Source: an uncultured Eubacterium sp. (GTDB taxonomy: Bacteria; Bacillota; Clostridia; Lachnospirales; Lachnospiraceae). Taken from it: DNA of 64,000 nt. This document shows positions 7,921 to 17,327 of the stretch, in pieces. Where the stretch lies: NCBI GenBank assembly GCA_910584245.1, contig CAJTZF010000012.1:1-64000 (forward strand), in the 5' to 3' direction. Made by a program: the position numbers and the translations under genes. How positions within the stretch are numbered: position 1 is the first letter of the stretch; every line of letters begins with the position of its first letter. Under the pieces are notes generated by a model. It saw only the letters and a program-made list of their open reading frames with translations. It was not told the origin of the DNA and did no database searches.

Positions 7921-8616
7921 TCAGTAAAAATTGGAGAAGATACTGGCCCCGAGTACGGTCAGGATGCCGGCGGTGACGATTGCAAGGCTGCTCATAGCGC
8001 CCTCTATTTCACCGAGTTCAATGGCCTTGCTTGTTCCAATTGCATGGGCCGAGGTGCCGAGCGCCAGCCCGCGCGCGATACGGTCTTCAATGTGGAACCG
8101 TTTTAATATCCACTCACCCGTTACGTTGCCAAACACGCCAGTGACGATAATGACAGCCACTGTTATATTTACGATTCCCCCGTTCTCTTCGCTGATTCCC
8201 ATGCCAATAGCCGTAGTTATTGATTTTGGCAGGAGAGTGATGTACATGCTGTGGTCTAACCGGAACAGAATGGATAAGACAAGGATTCCGAGCAGACTCG
8301 TAACCGTACCTGCCAGGACCGCTATGCCGATAGCGGCGCCATACTGCTTCAATAGGTGGATTTGTTTATATAGCGGTACGGCGAGACATACGGTAGCCGG
8401 AGTCAGCAGATAGCTGAGATAGGTTGCGCCATTTTTGTATACGTCATAATCAATGTGAAAGGCCAACAGTATTCCGATCACAAAGAGGATAGATATAAGA
8501 AGCGGGTTGAGAACAGCAAGCCTCGTTTTCTTTTTTAGATAAAGTCCGATCTCGTATCCGGTCAGGCTGACTAGCACGCCAAAAAAAACAGAGTTCGTGA
8601 AAAATTCCGTAATCAT
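7921..8616 (-). CDS. lrgB: LrgB/CidB family membrane protein
   Basis: A 231-residue multi-pass protein matching LrgB/CidB: PATVCLAVPLYKQ, TTAIGMGISEENGG, VTGVFGN and GLALGTSAHAIGTSKAIELGEIEGAMSSLAI, the last being highly characteristic. With LrgA it forms a membrane module linked in other Firmicutes to murein hydrolase control, pyruvate uptake and overflow metabolism. Its ATG overlaps the lrgA stop by four bases, so the two are coupled. The specific role here is not determinable from sequence. Confidence 0.92.
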   Translation of the reverse strand: MITEFFTNSVFFGVLVSLTGYEIGLYLKKKTRLAVLNPLLISILFVIGILLAFHIDYDVYKNGATYLSYLLTPATVCLAVPLYKQIHLLKQYGAAIGIAVLAGTVTSLLGILVLSILFRLDHSMYITLLPKSITTAIGMGISEENGGIVNITVAVIIVTGVFGNVTGEWILKRFHIEDRIARGLALGTSAHAIGTSKAIELGEIEGAMSSLAIVTAGILTVLGASIFSNFY

Positions 8617-8981
8617 TTGCCCGATGCCTCTTTTCTATTTGTATATTTCATGACGGCCTGCGCCGCAATGCCTGTGATCCCCATGACGGCTACTGTCGTT
8701 ACCAGTGTGATGATGACAATGGCAGCCAGATTTGGTTTTAGCGCATCAAAGCTGACGAGCAGTCCGACGCCCGCGGGGATAAACATAATCGGCATAATGT
8801 CTACGAGAAATGTCGCTGTCTCGTCTACCTGTTCCAGCTTGATTAAGCCTGTGAGAAGTCCTGTAAGCAGAAGTATAAGCCCGTAAATGCTGGAAGGGAT
8901 GGGGAATGGCAGTATATAGCGGCACAATTCTCCAATCAAACATATAGCGCTGATAATTAAAAATTGTTTTACATATTTCAT
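8613..8981 (-). CDS. lrgA: LrgA/CidA family holin-like membrane protein
   Basis: A 122-residue protein with four predicted transmembrane helices and the CidA/LrgA pattern (IPSSIYGLILLLTGLLTGLIKLEQV, then IMPIMFIPAGVGLL). It is the small holin-like partner of LrgB encoded immediately downstream with overlapping codons. The gene lies 65 bases downstream of fabF on the same strand; a separate promoter was not identified. Confidence 0.92.
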   Translation of the reverse strand: MKYVKQFLIISAICLIGELCRYILPFPIPSSIYGLILLLTGLLTGLIKLEQVDETATFLVDIMPIMFIPAGVGLLVSFDALKPNLAAIVIITLVTTVAVMGITGIAAQAVMKYTNRKEASGK

Positions 8982-9046
8982 GAAGATTCCTCCATCAGTA
9001 TTTTTCCCAAATAGCTTAAAAATATGATGTTTGGGTCAAAAGCAGA

Positions 9047-10285
9047 TCAATGCCACCGGCCCACAATCAGGCTGGAGTTTTGTCCCCCAAACCCAAAAGC
9101 ATTAGTCATGGCATAGTTGATAGAACGTTGCTGCGCCGTGTTCGGTATATAATTCAAATCGCATGCTTCGTCGGGTGTGTTGAGATTTAAGGTAGGGGGA
9201 ATGCACCCTTCCTGGATGGCCTTGATGCAGGCAATAGTTTCTGTAACGCCGCCTGCGCCCATCATATGGCCGGTTGCGCCTTTTGTGGAGCTGACAGCCA
9301 TTTCATATGCGTGTTTTCCGAATAGTTGTTTGATGGCATTTGTCTCGATAACGTCCCCCATCGGTGTGGAGGTGCCATGCGTATTGATGTAGCCAATGTC
9401 TTCTTTTTTCAGTCCGGCTTTTTGAAGCGCGTGGTCCATACAGGCGATTGCCCCGATTCCGTCCGGGTGGGGGGCGGTGACGTGATGGCCGTCTGTGCAG
9501 TTGGCGTATCCAAGGAGGGCGGCTTTTATATCCGCGCCGCGCTTTAATGCGTGTTGCTCCGTCTCAAGGACAATGGCCCCGCCGCCTTCACCGAAGACGA
9601 AACCGTCCCGGTTTTTATCAAATGGGCGGCTCGCTGTTTGAGGATGACTGTTATTTGTGCTGAGTGCATGTGCGGATGCAAGACCAGCGACTACGACGGG
9701 ACAGAGGCTTGCTTCTGCCCCCACGACAAGGATAGCGTCTGCTTCCCCGGCGGAAAGAAGCATGGCCGCGGTTGAAATGGCGTCAGCGCCCGAGGAACAG
9801 GCGGTGCTGACGGTGAAGCTTGGGCCCTGGTAACCTTTGGCGATGGCAAGCTGTGCGGCCGCGATATTTCCGATGAATTTCGGAACGAACCGGGGACTGA
9901 CCTTCTTATGTGCGCCCGTGCTGAGGCCGTCCTGGGTTTCCGCTATAATGGATACGCCCGCCATCGCAGTGCCTACCACAACCCCCATGCGCTGGGCAGG
10001 GATGGTAGCGTCATGGATATCGGCGTCTGCGAGAGCTTCTTCTGCCGCCGCATAGCCGTACTGCATGAAAAGATCCATCTCCCGGCTCTGTTTTTTTGAC
10101 ATGAAATCGTCTGGATGGAAGTCTTTTACTTCTGCAGCGATTTTGACCGGGGATTGCTCTGGGTCGAAACGTGTGATTTGTGAGATTCCGCATGCGCCTG
10201 AAATCAGATTGTTCCAGTAAGTGTCTACTCCGATTCCGATCGGGGTCACGGCCCCCATACCTGTGATTACCAAGTTTTGTTTCAT
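9047..10285 (-). CDS. fabF: 3-oxoacyl-[acyl-carrier-protein] synthase II
   Basis: A 412-residue beta-ketoacyl-ACP synthase of the elongating type, catalysing malonyl-ACP condensation in fatty acid synthesis. The Cys-His-His triad is intact: Cys163 (STACSSG), His303 (NTHGTSTPMGD) and His340 (KGATGHMMGAGG), with the FGFGGQNSSL C-terminus. The start is ATG 10285, preceded by ATGAGG; the longer frame beginning at 10309 lacks a ribosome site. No other fab gene is nearby, so this may be a stand-alone copy in addition to one in a fab cluster elsewhere (inference). Confidence 0.94.
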   Translation of the reverse strand: MKQNLVITGMGAVTPIGIGVDTYWNNLISGACGISQITRFDPEQSPVKIAAEVKDFHPDDFMSKKQSREMDLFMQYGYAAAEEALADADIHDATIPAQRMGVVVGTAMAGVSIIAETQDGLSTGAHKKVSPRFVPKFIGNIAAAQLAIAKGYQGPSFTVSTACSSGADAISTAAMLLSAGEADAILVVGAEASLCPVVVAGLASAHALSTNNSHPQTASRPFDKNRDGFVFGEGGGAIVLETEQHALKRGADIKAALLGYANCTDGHHVTAPHPDGIGAIACMDHALQKAGLKKEDIGYINTHGTSTPMGDVIETNAIKQLFGKHAYEMAVSSTKGATGHMMGAGGVTETIACIKAIQEGCIPPTLNLNTPDEACDLNYIPNTAQQRSINYAMTNAFGFGGQNSSLIVGRWH

Positions 10286-10301
10286 ATTTATCCTCATTTC
10301 T

Positions 10302-10317
10302 GCATACACATGTATGC
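10302..10317 (-). repeat. fabF leader inverted repeat, shared with atpC
   Basis: On the minus strand it reads GCATACATGTGTATGC, a palindrome with 7-bp arms, followed by AGAAATGAGG (ribosome site). The same 16-mer with one change, also followed by AGAAATG, precedes atpC at 40136-40151. It may be a leader hairpin or an operator. Confidence 0.55.
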
Positions 10318-10355
10318 GTTTGCTTTTTTATTCCAGATTTCTTTCTGACTTTTTT

Positions 10356-10384
10356 ATTGTATCAAAATGAGAAAAATGGGTCAA
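10356..10384 (-). promoter_or_regulatory. fabF promoter
   Basis: Minus-strand TTGACC (10384-10379), 17 bp, TACAAT (10361-10356): a good sigma-A match about 70 bases upstream of the fabF start. It is nearly back-to-back with the plus-strand promoter at 10407. Confidence 0.7.
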
Positions 10385-10406
10385 GTGACATGTTTTCATT
10401 CGGATA

Positions 10407-10435
10407 TTGAAAAAGGGAAAGAAATATGGTAGTAT
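10407..10435 (+). promoter_or_regulatory. Promoter for the M60 peptidase operon
   Basis: TTGAAA (10407-10412), 17 bp, TAGTAT (10430-10435), about 60 bases upstream of the peptidase start. It is divergent from the fabF promoter. Confidence 0.55.
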
Positions 10436-10494
10436 TGGTAGCAATACATATTTATAACAAAGAAAATGCATCAAAGCGGAAATGAGGTATGGTT

Positions 10495-13400
10495 ATGAAA
10501 AGATGGATGGCAATGCTGCTCTCAGGTTGTCTTCTGCTCCAGTCATGGATGGGGTCCCCCACGCCGGCTTATGGAGCGAGCCAGACAGCTGCTGGGAAAG
10601 CCATAGCGGAGAAAACAGAGGGAGCTTTAGTGGTTGAGGTAAAGTCTTCTCTTCTAGTTCCGTTTAAGGGAGAAGTAACAGTAGAAATTAGTGACGGGAG
10701 CAAACAGATTCACGAGACAAGAAAGCTGGATTTTAGTGAATCAAAGGCAGTTTCGTCTTCTGCCAGGTTTGACGTTCCACAGGGAGCTTATCAGGTTTGT
10801 GTTTCTGCTGACCGGTTTGCGGACTGTAAACAAGACGTGCAGGTTGAAAAAGGATGGATTTCTAAAATCCAGGTATGTTCAACCAGGATAGATTCCCAAA
10901 GTGGTATGGCGCCTGGCTGGATCCGCCCAGGCGATATAAATGGGGATAAGGCAATTGACCAAAAGGATGCGGATGTTATGCTTTCGTATATCCGCGAAAA
11001 TCCAGAGAACACGGATATGGATTTGAATGGCGATGGCAAGACGGATCTTGTAGATTTACAAAATCTTGTACAGAGTATGGACGAAAAAGGAGAATCCTAT
11101 GTAGAAAAACAGGGAATGCCTACCAAGGTACAAGTAAAGGATGGGACTTCTATTGAAGGCAGCATGGAGGATTTCCTGAATCAGAAGAATAGTATAGGTC
11201 TTAGGCCTTCCAATACGAATGCTGCAATTTCAAGTGAAAATCCTGTAGGGATAGAATTTACGCTCTCGGAGGGCAGTACATACGATCAGGCCCCTGGTAT
11301 ACAGGGAATGACTATTCATGCGCCGGCTGAGATGGAAGGGGACGGAACCGTATCCAGCGCCATCACAGACGGGGAAGCTGCGGTCGTATACATAGATGAA
11401 AACGGCAATGAAAAAGAACAGGCATTCTCGCTTGCTGCCAGCACAGAGGTACAGCGTACCCAGCAGAAGTTGAGGAGTGCTGAGAGCCGCCGTATCACGA
11501 CGAGCATGGACGCCAGTGGCACGATTGTTCTAGATTTCGGCGGGCAGCTTGCCGTAAAACGGGTAACGATTAAAATTACCGGGACAAAAAAGACAGAACC
11601 GCTTGTAAATATAGCGAAGGTTGAGTTCGTCAATAATATGGAGGAGAGAATCGGGGCTCCCCAGCTTGACATTCCTTCATTAAATGAACCAGTATCAGAA
11701 AATGAGGCGCTCACATTGTCCTGGAGTGCTCAGAGAAACGTAACAGGTTATGAAATTTATGTATCCGGTCCGGTTAAGAAGCAGTCGGATCCGGAAACAC
11801 AAATCGTGAGTGTGTCGAATACGCAGCACACAATTTCTTCCATTCATGATAAGCCGATAGTAAATTTCGAGAAATATACGATTAAGGTGCGGTCCGTAAA
11901 CGGGGATTGGAGAAGTCCGTGGTCTGAGGAGAAAATAGGAGTACCTAAGCCGCAGAAACTTCCGGCGCCTCCGGATAATGTAAAGGCAGAGGGCGGTTAC
12001 CGCTCAGTCTCCGTGTCGTGGAAGGATATGGATGACTCGAACGGATATATGGTTTATTACAAAAAATCGTCAGAGGAATTGTATCGTCCGGTCGTTGATG
12101 GGTTTGAGCCAGTTCAATCAGGAGAGGGCAAGCTGAATGAGAACCGTTGTACGATAACTGGCCTGGAAGATGAGACGGAATATTCCGTTTATGTAATCGG
12201 CTGGAACGAGCTTGGCTGGGGAAAACCTTCCCTTGTTTCGCTTGCAATGACGAAAAGTACGAACCCGCCACAACTGCCGAAGTATAAGCTTTTGAACACC
12301 TCAAATGGCGAGGGCGTATTGACCGCCCATATTGTAGACGCCACGATGGGGGGAAGCGGGGGAGCGAAAATGGTAGCAAGCCCGCTGGATACCGTACCGG
12401 GAAGTGCGCTGGGACTTGTGGATGACAATTATGCTTCCTATTGGATGAAGTCCGACTGGGATGACGGCGTAGCTTATCCGAGCTTGTCGAAAGGAATGGT
12501 AATAACGCTCGACCAGGATTATCAGATGAACTATATGACGTTTGCGGCAGCGGACCAGAAAATAGCATCCAATACGGTGCGAGTCGGATATTGGAATACG
12601 GAAAACCCGGACAGCGAACAAATAGTAAACGCCCATTTGATTGAGAAGAGAGATGAACATAATAATCCGTTCTATATTGTTAAATTTGATGAGACAGTAA
12701 AGGCAGGTAAAATCCACTTATGCCTCGGAAGAAGCTGGGGCGGCGCAGGCGATATCGTAGTGGGAGAAATTCATTTCCATACGTATGATTCCCTGGAAGA
12801 TGACATTATGGGAATGTATGAGGATGAGATGCATACGACATTGCGGGCGGATGTGACAGGCGACACCATTACTGCACTGGAAGAGCGTCTCGAAACAGTA
12901 GATGAGGCGAGTGGAGAGAAGCACCCGCTTTACCAGGAATTGAAGCTGGAATTGAAAACAGCGAGGGAAATACTGGAATCCAAGCTGGATCCTTCTTATG
13001 TGGTGGATAACCGCATTACTGCGCAGAAAGATAAACATCTTGGGTTTGGCGGCTTAAATGCATGGCAGCCGCTTGGCAGGGTTGCTTATGCCGGGGAAAG
13101 CCTGCTCGTCTATGTCGGACATAATACGAAAAGAACCGGGGAGGCAGCGGGAATAAAGCTTATTGCAACCCAGCATCATGCGGAATCCAACAGCCTTGCT
13201 AAAACCATTGACTTAAAGATCGGTAGAAATGAAATTACGATTCCGCAAATTACGTCCAGCGACTTTGAGCGGGGAGGACAGCTTTATGTGGCCTATACGG
13301 GAAATCAGGCTTCCGATCAATATGCAATCCGGATCAGCGGAGGAAGCAAGATACCGGTCCTGAGCGTGTATGGAAAGTCTGAGAGCGAGAGGAAAGAGGC

Positions 13401-15729
13401 GGTACAGGCATATGTAAAAGCTCTGGAGAGCTATGTATCAACCATTCCAGACGTACATGAAGAGGCACATACAGGGACAAAGAATGTGGATTATGATTAT
13501 AATCAGACGAATTGTATTTTAAATGCGACAGACATTATGATGAAGGAAATGATGTATTCCCTGCCTGCTACACAGGTGTGGGCCGGCCTGCAAAATGCCG
13601 AGGATAAGGCAGCTAAGCTGGACCAGGCGTTGAAGGCAATGGAAAACACCATGACGTTATTTTACCAGCATAAGGGCCTGAGCGACCAGGCGGGGTCGAC
13701 CAGGGGAAATAATGCAATGCCGTCACAGCACTTGAATATCCGGTATATGAGGATGTTTGCCGGCGCCTTTATGTATGCGGCGGGCAATCATATCGGGATC
13801 GAGTGGGGATCTGCTACAGTGGCAAGTGCGCCGAATAGCTGGGCTGATTTCGGATGGGGAATTGCCCATGAAATTGGTCATGACATCAATCAGGGAACGT
13901 ATGCGGTCGCAGAAATCACGAATAACTATTTTGCGCAGCTATTGACGAAGCGGCCCGGGTATACGAGGTTTGCGTATCCAAATGTGTATAAAAAGGTTAC
14001 GTCGGGCGCGGTTGGGCGTTCTTCAAATGTGGCGACACAGCTGGCGCTCTATTGGCAGCTTCATCTGGCGTTTGATAATAATCCAGATGATAAACATATT
14101 TTTGAAGACTATGAGGAGCAGTTTAATAATCTGTTTTTTGCAAGGGTTGATACCTATTCCCGAAATCCGGGCAAGGCGCCGCAGGCAGGACTTGAGCTGA
14201 ATGGCGGTGTTGACCAGAACCTGATGCGTCTCGCATGTGCGGCGGCAAATGAGAACATTCTTCCATTTTTTGAGAGGTGGGGAATGGAACCAGATGAAGC
14301 GACCGAGGAGTATGCTGCAAAATATGGGGCCGCGGATACAAAAGCCCGTTATTATGTAAATGATGACGCCAGGGATTACCGTGTACAGCATTCCGGTGAA
14401 GAAGGTACGATCAAGGATAAGGATGCCGTAACAGCGAAAGTTTCATCGTCCTCGAACCGGGTGGAAATTGATATAGCGACCAGCCAGGATGCGGATTTGA
14501 TACTGGGATACGAAATATCCAGAAGCATGATTTCGAATGGACAGAAGGAAACGAAGGTAATCGGGTTCCAGTTGATTGACACCGCCCAGTCTACAGTTTA
14601 TGTAGATACGATTTCCACAATTAATAACAGGGTAATGGAGTATGAAGTGCGGGCCGTTGACAAGTATTTGAACTATTCGAAGGCGGCGGCAGCCGGCACC
14701 GCTAAAATCCAGACCGACGGCGTTTTGAACAAAGAGGACTGGACGGTAGAAACTACGATGACGTCGAAAGATGATGTGGCAGTTTCATTGGATACAGAAG
14801 ATCCTGACAGTGGATTTGATGCGGAAAACCCGGGCGGCGTAGCCGAAAAGAAGGTGCACAGTATCGACCGTGTTCTGGATAACGACAGGACGGAGGCCGG
14901 CACATATAATGGTGAGAGCGACGGAACAGCCGTTATTACCGTAGATATGCATAAGACAGAACAGGTCACAGCGCTGAAATATGCGGGTCAGGCCTTGGCA
15001 AATGTGACAATTGAAGTCAGTCCGGACGGTACAGACTGGACCGTGGTAAAAGAGAATTACACTGGTCTGGCTGGCGCAGAGGAGCAGACGATATGGTTTG
15101 ATTCCGTAAAAGAAGATACGAGGGACAACTGGATTGGTACATATGATGCCAGATACGTGCGGTTGACGATTTCCCAGGCTGGAAGTATTTCCATCAAGGA
15201 AATTGATATTTGTGGCCCATCGGGAGATAATCTGGAGTTTGTAACGACAGATAACAGCCAGCCGGCAATAGGTGTTTTGTCTGCGGATTATCAATATGGA
15301 GACAACCCAGAAGATGTCATTAAAAAGGGATCGCTCATTTTTACGGGCATCTATAAAGGAAACCCCGCTTATAATGTCGTCGTGCTATATGATACACAAG
15401 GCAATGTAATCGGCGCAAAGGACGGCAATGTCCAGGCGGGCCAGGTGATTTTTGCAGATGTTCCGGAACAGGGCAATTTAGGCGAAACGTCCGATGGAAC
15501 CTGGGTATATTATGTAGAACCGGGACAGTGGAATGAAGATACGTTAGGGAAAATCGAGGGCGTGCGCGGTGAGTTGTATCGTGTGGATGACGCCCTGACG
15601 CTAGAGGGTGAACGGATTGTCAGTGATACGCAGGTGATCCGCATTCCAAGCGTTCTGCCCGATATTACTTTCACAGGCGGCGCAAAACGTGACGCCTACG
15701 CAATAAATGGAGGCAATAATGAAAAATAG
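10495..15729 (+). CDS. Secreted multidomain M60-family metallopeptidase with dockerin
   Basis: A 1744-residue exported protein. In order: signal peptide (about 1-29, cleaving near AYGA); dockerin-like pair of calcium loops (GDINGDKAID and DLNGDGKTDLVD, about 145-195); two fibronectin III-like domains (about 400-590); an F5/8 C/NPCBM-like discoidin segment (about 600-765); the M60 catalytic region (about 835-1270) with HEIGH at 1125-1129 and the third zinc ligand Glu1140; and a C-terminal F5/8-like domain (about 1455-1577). M60 enzymes commonly cleave mucin-type glycoproteins, so a host-glycan role is inferred. There is no LPXTG or transmembrane anchor; the dockerin suggests attachment through a cohesin. 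ATG 10495 fits the GAGG spacing better than ATG 10489. It overlaps the next gene by 11 bases. Confidence 0.88.
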   Translation: MKRWMAMLLSGCLLLQSWMGSPTPAYGASQTAAGKAIAEKTEGALVVEVKSSLLVPFKGEVTVEISDGSKQIHETRKLDFSESKAVSSSARFDVPQGAYQVCVSADRFADCKQDVQVEKGWISKIQVCSTRIDSQSGMAPGWIRPGDINGDKAIDQKDADVMLSYIRENPENTDMDLNGDGKTDLVDLQNLVQSMDEKGESYVEKQGMPTKVQVKDGTSIEGSMEDFLNQKNSIGLRPSNTNAAISSENPVGIEFTLSEGSTYDQAPGIQGMTIHAPAEMEGDGTVSSAITDGEAAVVYIDENGNEKEQAFSLAASTEVQRTQQKLRSAESRRITTSMDASGTIVLDFGGQLAVKRVTIKITGTKKTEPLVNIAKVEFVNNMEERIGAPQLDIPSLNEPVSENEALTLSWSAQRNVTGYEIYVSGPVKKQSDPETQIVSVSNTQHTISSIHDKPIVNFEKYTIKVRSVNGDWRSPWSEEKIGVPKPQKLPAPPDNVKAEGGYRSVSVSWKDMDDSNGYMVYYKKSSEELYRPVVDGFEPVQSGEGKLNENRCTITGLEDETEYSVYVIGWNELGWGKPSLVSLAMTKSTNPPQLPKYKLLNTSNGEGVLTAHIVDATMGGSGGAKMVASPLDTVPGSALGLVDDNYASYWMKSDWDDGVAYPSLSKGMVITLDQDYQMNYMTFAAADQKIASNTVRVGYWNTENPDSEQIVNAHLIEKRDEHNNPFYIVKFDETVKAGKIHLCLGRSWGGAGDIVVGEIHFHTYDSLEDDIMGMYEDEMHTTLRADVTGDTITALEERLETVDEASGEKHPLYQELKLELKTAREILESKLDPSYVVDNRITAQKDKHLGFGGLNAWQPLGRVAYAGESLLVYVGHNTKRTGEAAGIKLIATQHHAESNSLAKTIDLKIGRNEITIPQITSSDFERGGQLYVAYTGNQASDQYAIRISGGSKIPVLSVYGKSESERKEAVQAYVKALESYVSTIPDVHEEAHTGTKNVDYDYNQTNCILNATDIMMKEMMYSLPATQVWAGLQNAEDKAAKLDQALKAMENTMTLFYQHKGLSDQAGSTRGNNAMPSQHLNIRYMRMFAGAFMYAAGNHIGIEWGSATVASAPNSWADFGWGIAHEIGHDINQGTYAVAEITNNYFAQLLTKRPGYTRFAYPNVYKKVTSGAVGRSSNVATQLALYWQLHLAFDNNPDDKHIFEDYEEQFNNLFFARVDTYSRNPGKAPQAGLELNGGVDQNLMRLACAAANENILPFFERWGMEPDEATEEYAAKYGAADTKARYYVNDDARDYRVQHSGEEGTIKDKDAVTAKVSSSSNRVEIDIATSQDADLILGYEISRSMISNGQKETKVIGFQLIDTAQSTVYVDTISTINNRVMEYEVRAVDKYLNYSKAAAAGTAKIQTDGVLNKEDWTVETTMTSKDDVAVSLDTEDPDSGFDAENPGGVAEKKVHSIDRVLDNDRTEAGTYNGESDGTAVITVDMHKTEQVTALKYAGQALANVTIEVSPDGTDWTVVKENYTGLAGAEEQTIWFDSVKEDTRDNWIGTYDARYVRLTISQAGSISIKEIDICGPSGDNLEFVTTDNSQPAIGVLSADYQYGDNPEDVIKKGSLIFTGIYKGNPAYNVVVLYDTQGNVIGAKDGNVQAGQVIFADVPEQGNLGETSDGTWVYYVEPGQWNEDTLGKIEGVRGELYRVDDALTLEGERIVSDTQVIRIPSVLPDITFTGGAKRDAYAINGGNNEK

Positions 15730-16849
15730 AATTACGTTTGTATTGACATTTTTATTTCTCTTTTTGGCAGTTCCGGTGGCTGCTGCGGCCGCGGAAGCAA
15801 ATAGCGGCACGCTGGCGGCTGACAAAAATAACGTAGCGGTGTCGCTGCATCTTCCGGCGGGAAAGACAGAGGGGATTACTTCCCTCCGTCTGCAGCTGCG
15901 CGTCTCGGTTGTTAGCGGAAGTATGGGGAAACCAGTCTTTTTATTTGACAACGCGGTCAAAAGCGCCGTTAAGGATGCCCATATCAGTAAGGAAAAAGAC
16001 GGCGGTTATTTGGTTGATATTATCATTTCCGGGAAAAAGGAACAGAAGCTATTTACAGATAGTGGGAACGTAAAACTCGGAACTTTGAGTGTGGCGCCAA
16101 CAAGCCAGGATTACCAGATCCGGGTGGAGTTTGCCGGTAAGGCGGATGGCACCGGAAAACCGACGGTAACTTATGTGGACAGTGCGGGGCTGAATTCTGT
16201 TACGGCTCCCCTTTCCAAGGCAGACCCTGTCATTGTGAAACCGGCGGGCGGACTGCCTTCGCAATCTCCGTCAGACCAGGGAACACAGTCTTTTGGAAAG
16301 AAGCTAAAATTAACGGTTTCGGTGAAAAATGGATCAAACCGAGTAACGTTTAAGTGGACGAGGGAGGAAGGCGCAGATGGTTATGTCCTCTTCAAGTACA
16401 ATACGTCAAAGAAGAAATATGTGCGCGTGAAGACGTTTGCGAACCCGAAAACGGTTTCTTATTCTAAAAAGTATAAGTATGCTGGTAAGTATTCATTTAA
16501 GCTGCGCGCGTATAAGGTTACAGCGGCTGGAACGAAGGCATATGGCAGTTTCAGTTCGGCAGCTAAGGTTAAACTTCCCCCTGCTAAGGTGAAGGGAGTT
16601 GCTAAGAGCCAGAGCTATTTGAAGACCACGCTTTCCTGGAAGAAGGTTTCGAAGGCAAAAGGATATGAGATTTACCGAAGCCAGAAAAAGAATGGAAAGT
16701 TCTCACGGGTTAAAATAGTCCGAACGGGTAAAACAAACCGTGTTACGATAAAGCAAAAAAAGAGCCGGGTTTATTATTATAAGATCAGGGCTTTTGTAAA
16801 GGGCATAAATAAAAAGCGCGTATACGGTAACTTTAGTGTTGTAAAATAA
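15719..16849 (+). CDS. Secreted protein with possible cohesin-like domain and two fibronectin III-like domains
   Basis: A 376-residue exported protein: signal peptide (MKNRITFVLTFLFLFLAVPVAAAAA), then a ~150-residue beta-rich domain (ITSLRLQLRV ... VKLGTLSVAP ... YQIRVEF) that resembles the cohesin/CBM-type jellyroll with a leading alternating beta strand and a late 'LGTLxV' strand; this is my inference and could be wrong. Two lysine-rich fibronectin III-like repeats follow (about 195-285 and 287-376; both show VTFKW or TTLSWKKV and GYxxY/YEIYRS). The strongly basic C-terminal half could bind wall polymers. ATG 15719 has GGAGG upstream and overlaps the M60 peptidase stop, so the two are translationally coupled and probably act together on the cell surface. 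Confidence 0.75.
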   Translation: MKNRITFVLTFLFLFLAVPVAAAAAEANSGTLAADKNNVAVSLHLPAGKTEGITSLRLQLRVSVVSGSMGKPVFLFDNAVKSAVKDAHISKEKDGGYLVDIIISGKKEQKLFTDSGNVKLGTLSVAPTSQDYQIRVEFAGKADGTGKPTVTYVDSAGLNSVTAPLSKADPVIVKPAGGLPSQSPSDQGTQSFGKKLKLTVSVKNGSNRVTFKWTREEGADGYVLFKYNTSKKKYVRVKTFANPKTVSYSKKYKYAGKYSFKLRAYKVTAAGTKAYGSFSSAAKVKLPPAKVKGVAKSQSYLKTTLSWKKVSKAKGYEIYRSQKKNGKFSRVKIVRTGKTNRVTIKQKKSRVYYYKIRAFVKGINKKRVYGNFSVVK

Positions 16850-16885
16850 AGCGCTGTAAATTCATGTGAAAGATTGTCAATAAGA

Positions 16886-16914
16886 ACATATTCCCCCTAC
16901 CCCCTGCATACAAT
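16886..16914 (+). promoter_or_regulatory. SigmaE-type promoter of spoIIID
   Basis: ACATATT (16886-16892), 14 bp, CATACAAT (16907-16914). This matches the sporulation sigmaE consensus (ATATT-type -35, CATACAnT -10), fitting the known mother-cell control of spoIIID. Confidence 0.75.
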
Positions 16915-16943
16915 GAAACAACGAGTACTCAGGGGGTAGTTTT
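16897..16943 (+). terminator. Terminator-like hairpin overlapping the spoIIID ribosome site
   Basis: CTACCCCCTG (16897-16906) pairs perfectly with CAGGGGGTAG (16930-16939), followed by a T-run that leads into the TTG start at 16944. The 3' arm is the ribosome site. The sigmaE -10 lies in the loop, so transcripts begun there lack the 5' arm. Read-through from the upstream secreted-protein operon would be terminated or kept untranslated. Confidence 0.75.
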
Positions 16944-17231
16944 TTGAAATCATATATCGAGCAGCGTGCCATCGAGATTGGGAATTACATTGTGGAAAAC
17001 GGCGCAACGGTACGGCAGACGGCAAAAAAGTTTGGCGTGTCAAAAAGCACGGTACATAAGGATGTAACAGAACGGATGATGCAGATTAATCCGACATTAG
17101 CGGCACAGGCAAGAAAGATACTTGATATAAACAAATCAGAGCGGCATATCCGGGGCGGGATGGCCACGAAGGAAAAGTATCACCAGCTGCATGAGCATAT
17201 ACAGGGAGACAAAGTTAATAGTTTGTGTTAG
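16944..17231 (+). CDS. spoIIID: Sporulation transcriptional regulator SpoIIID
   Basis: A 95-residue DNA-binding protein beginning with the family pattern KSYIEQRAIEIGNYIVENGATVRQTAKKFGVSKSTVHKDVTERM, containing the single helix-turn-helix, and the conserved RHIRGGMATKEKY block. SpoIIID acts in the mother cell during sporulation, turning sigmaE genes on or off. The start is TTG 16944, after AGGGGGT. A sigmaE-like promoter and a masking hairpin precede it, and a good terminator follows at 17241-17294. Confidence 0.96.
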   Translation: MKSYIEQRAIEIGNYIVENGATVRQTAKKFGVSKSTVHKDVTERMMQINPTLAAQARKILDINKSERHIRGGMATKEKYHQLHEHIQGDKVNSLC

Positions 17232-17240
17232 AAGGCTTTG

Positions 17241-17294
17241 AGAGCAATGGTGTCATTTGGGAGAGAATTGTTGATGCCGTTGCTCTGTTTTTTT
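17241..17294 (+). terminator. Rho-independent terminator after spoIIID
   Basis: A 14-bp stem (17241-17254 with 17273-17286, three G-U pairs) followed by G and T7 (17288-17294). Confidence 0.85.
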
Positions 17295-17327
17295 AGAAAA
17301 GTTCCTGGCGGCGTTGATTGGTGATAC

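Noticed and set aside
15719..16230. Firm cohesin annotation
   Set aside because: The similarity is limited to strand pattern; kept only as a possibility in the gene entry and finding.
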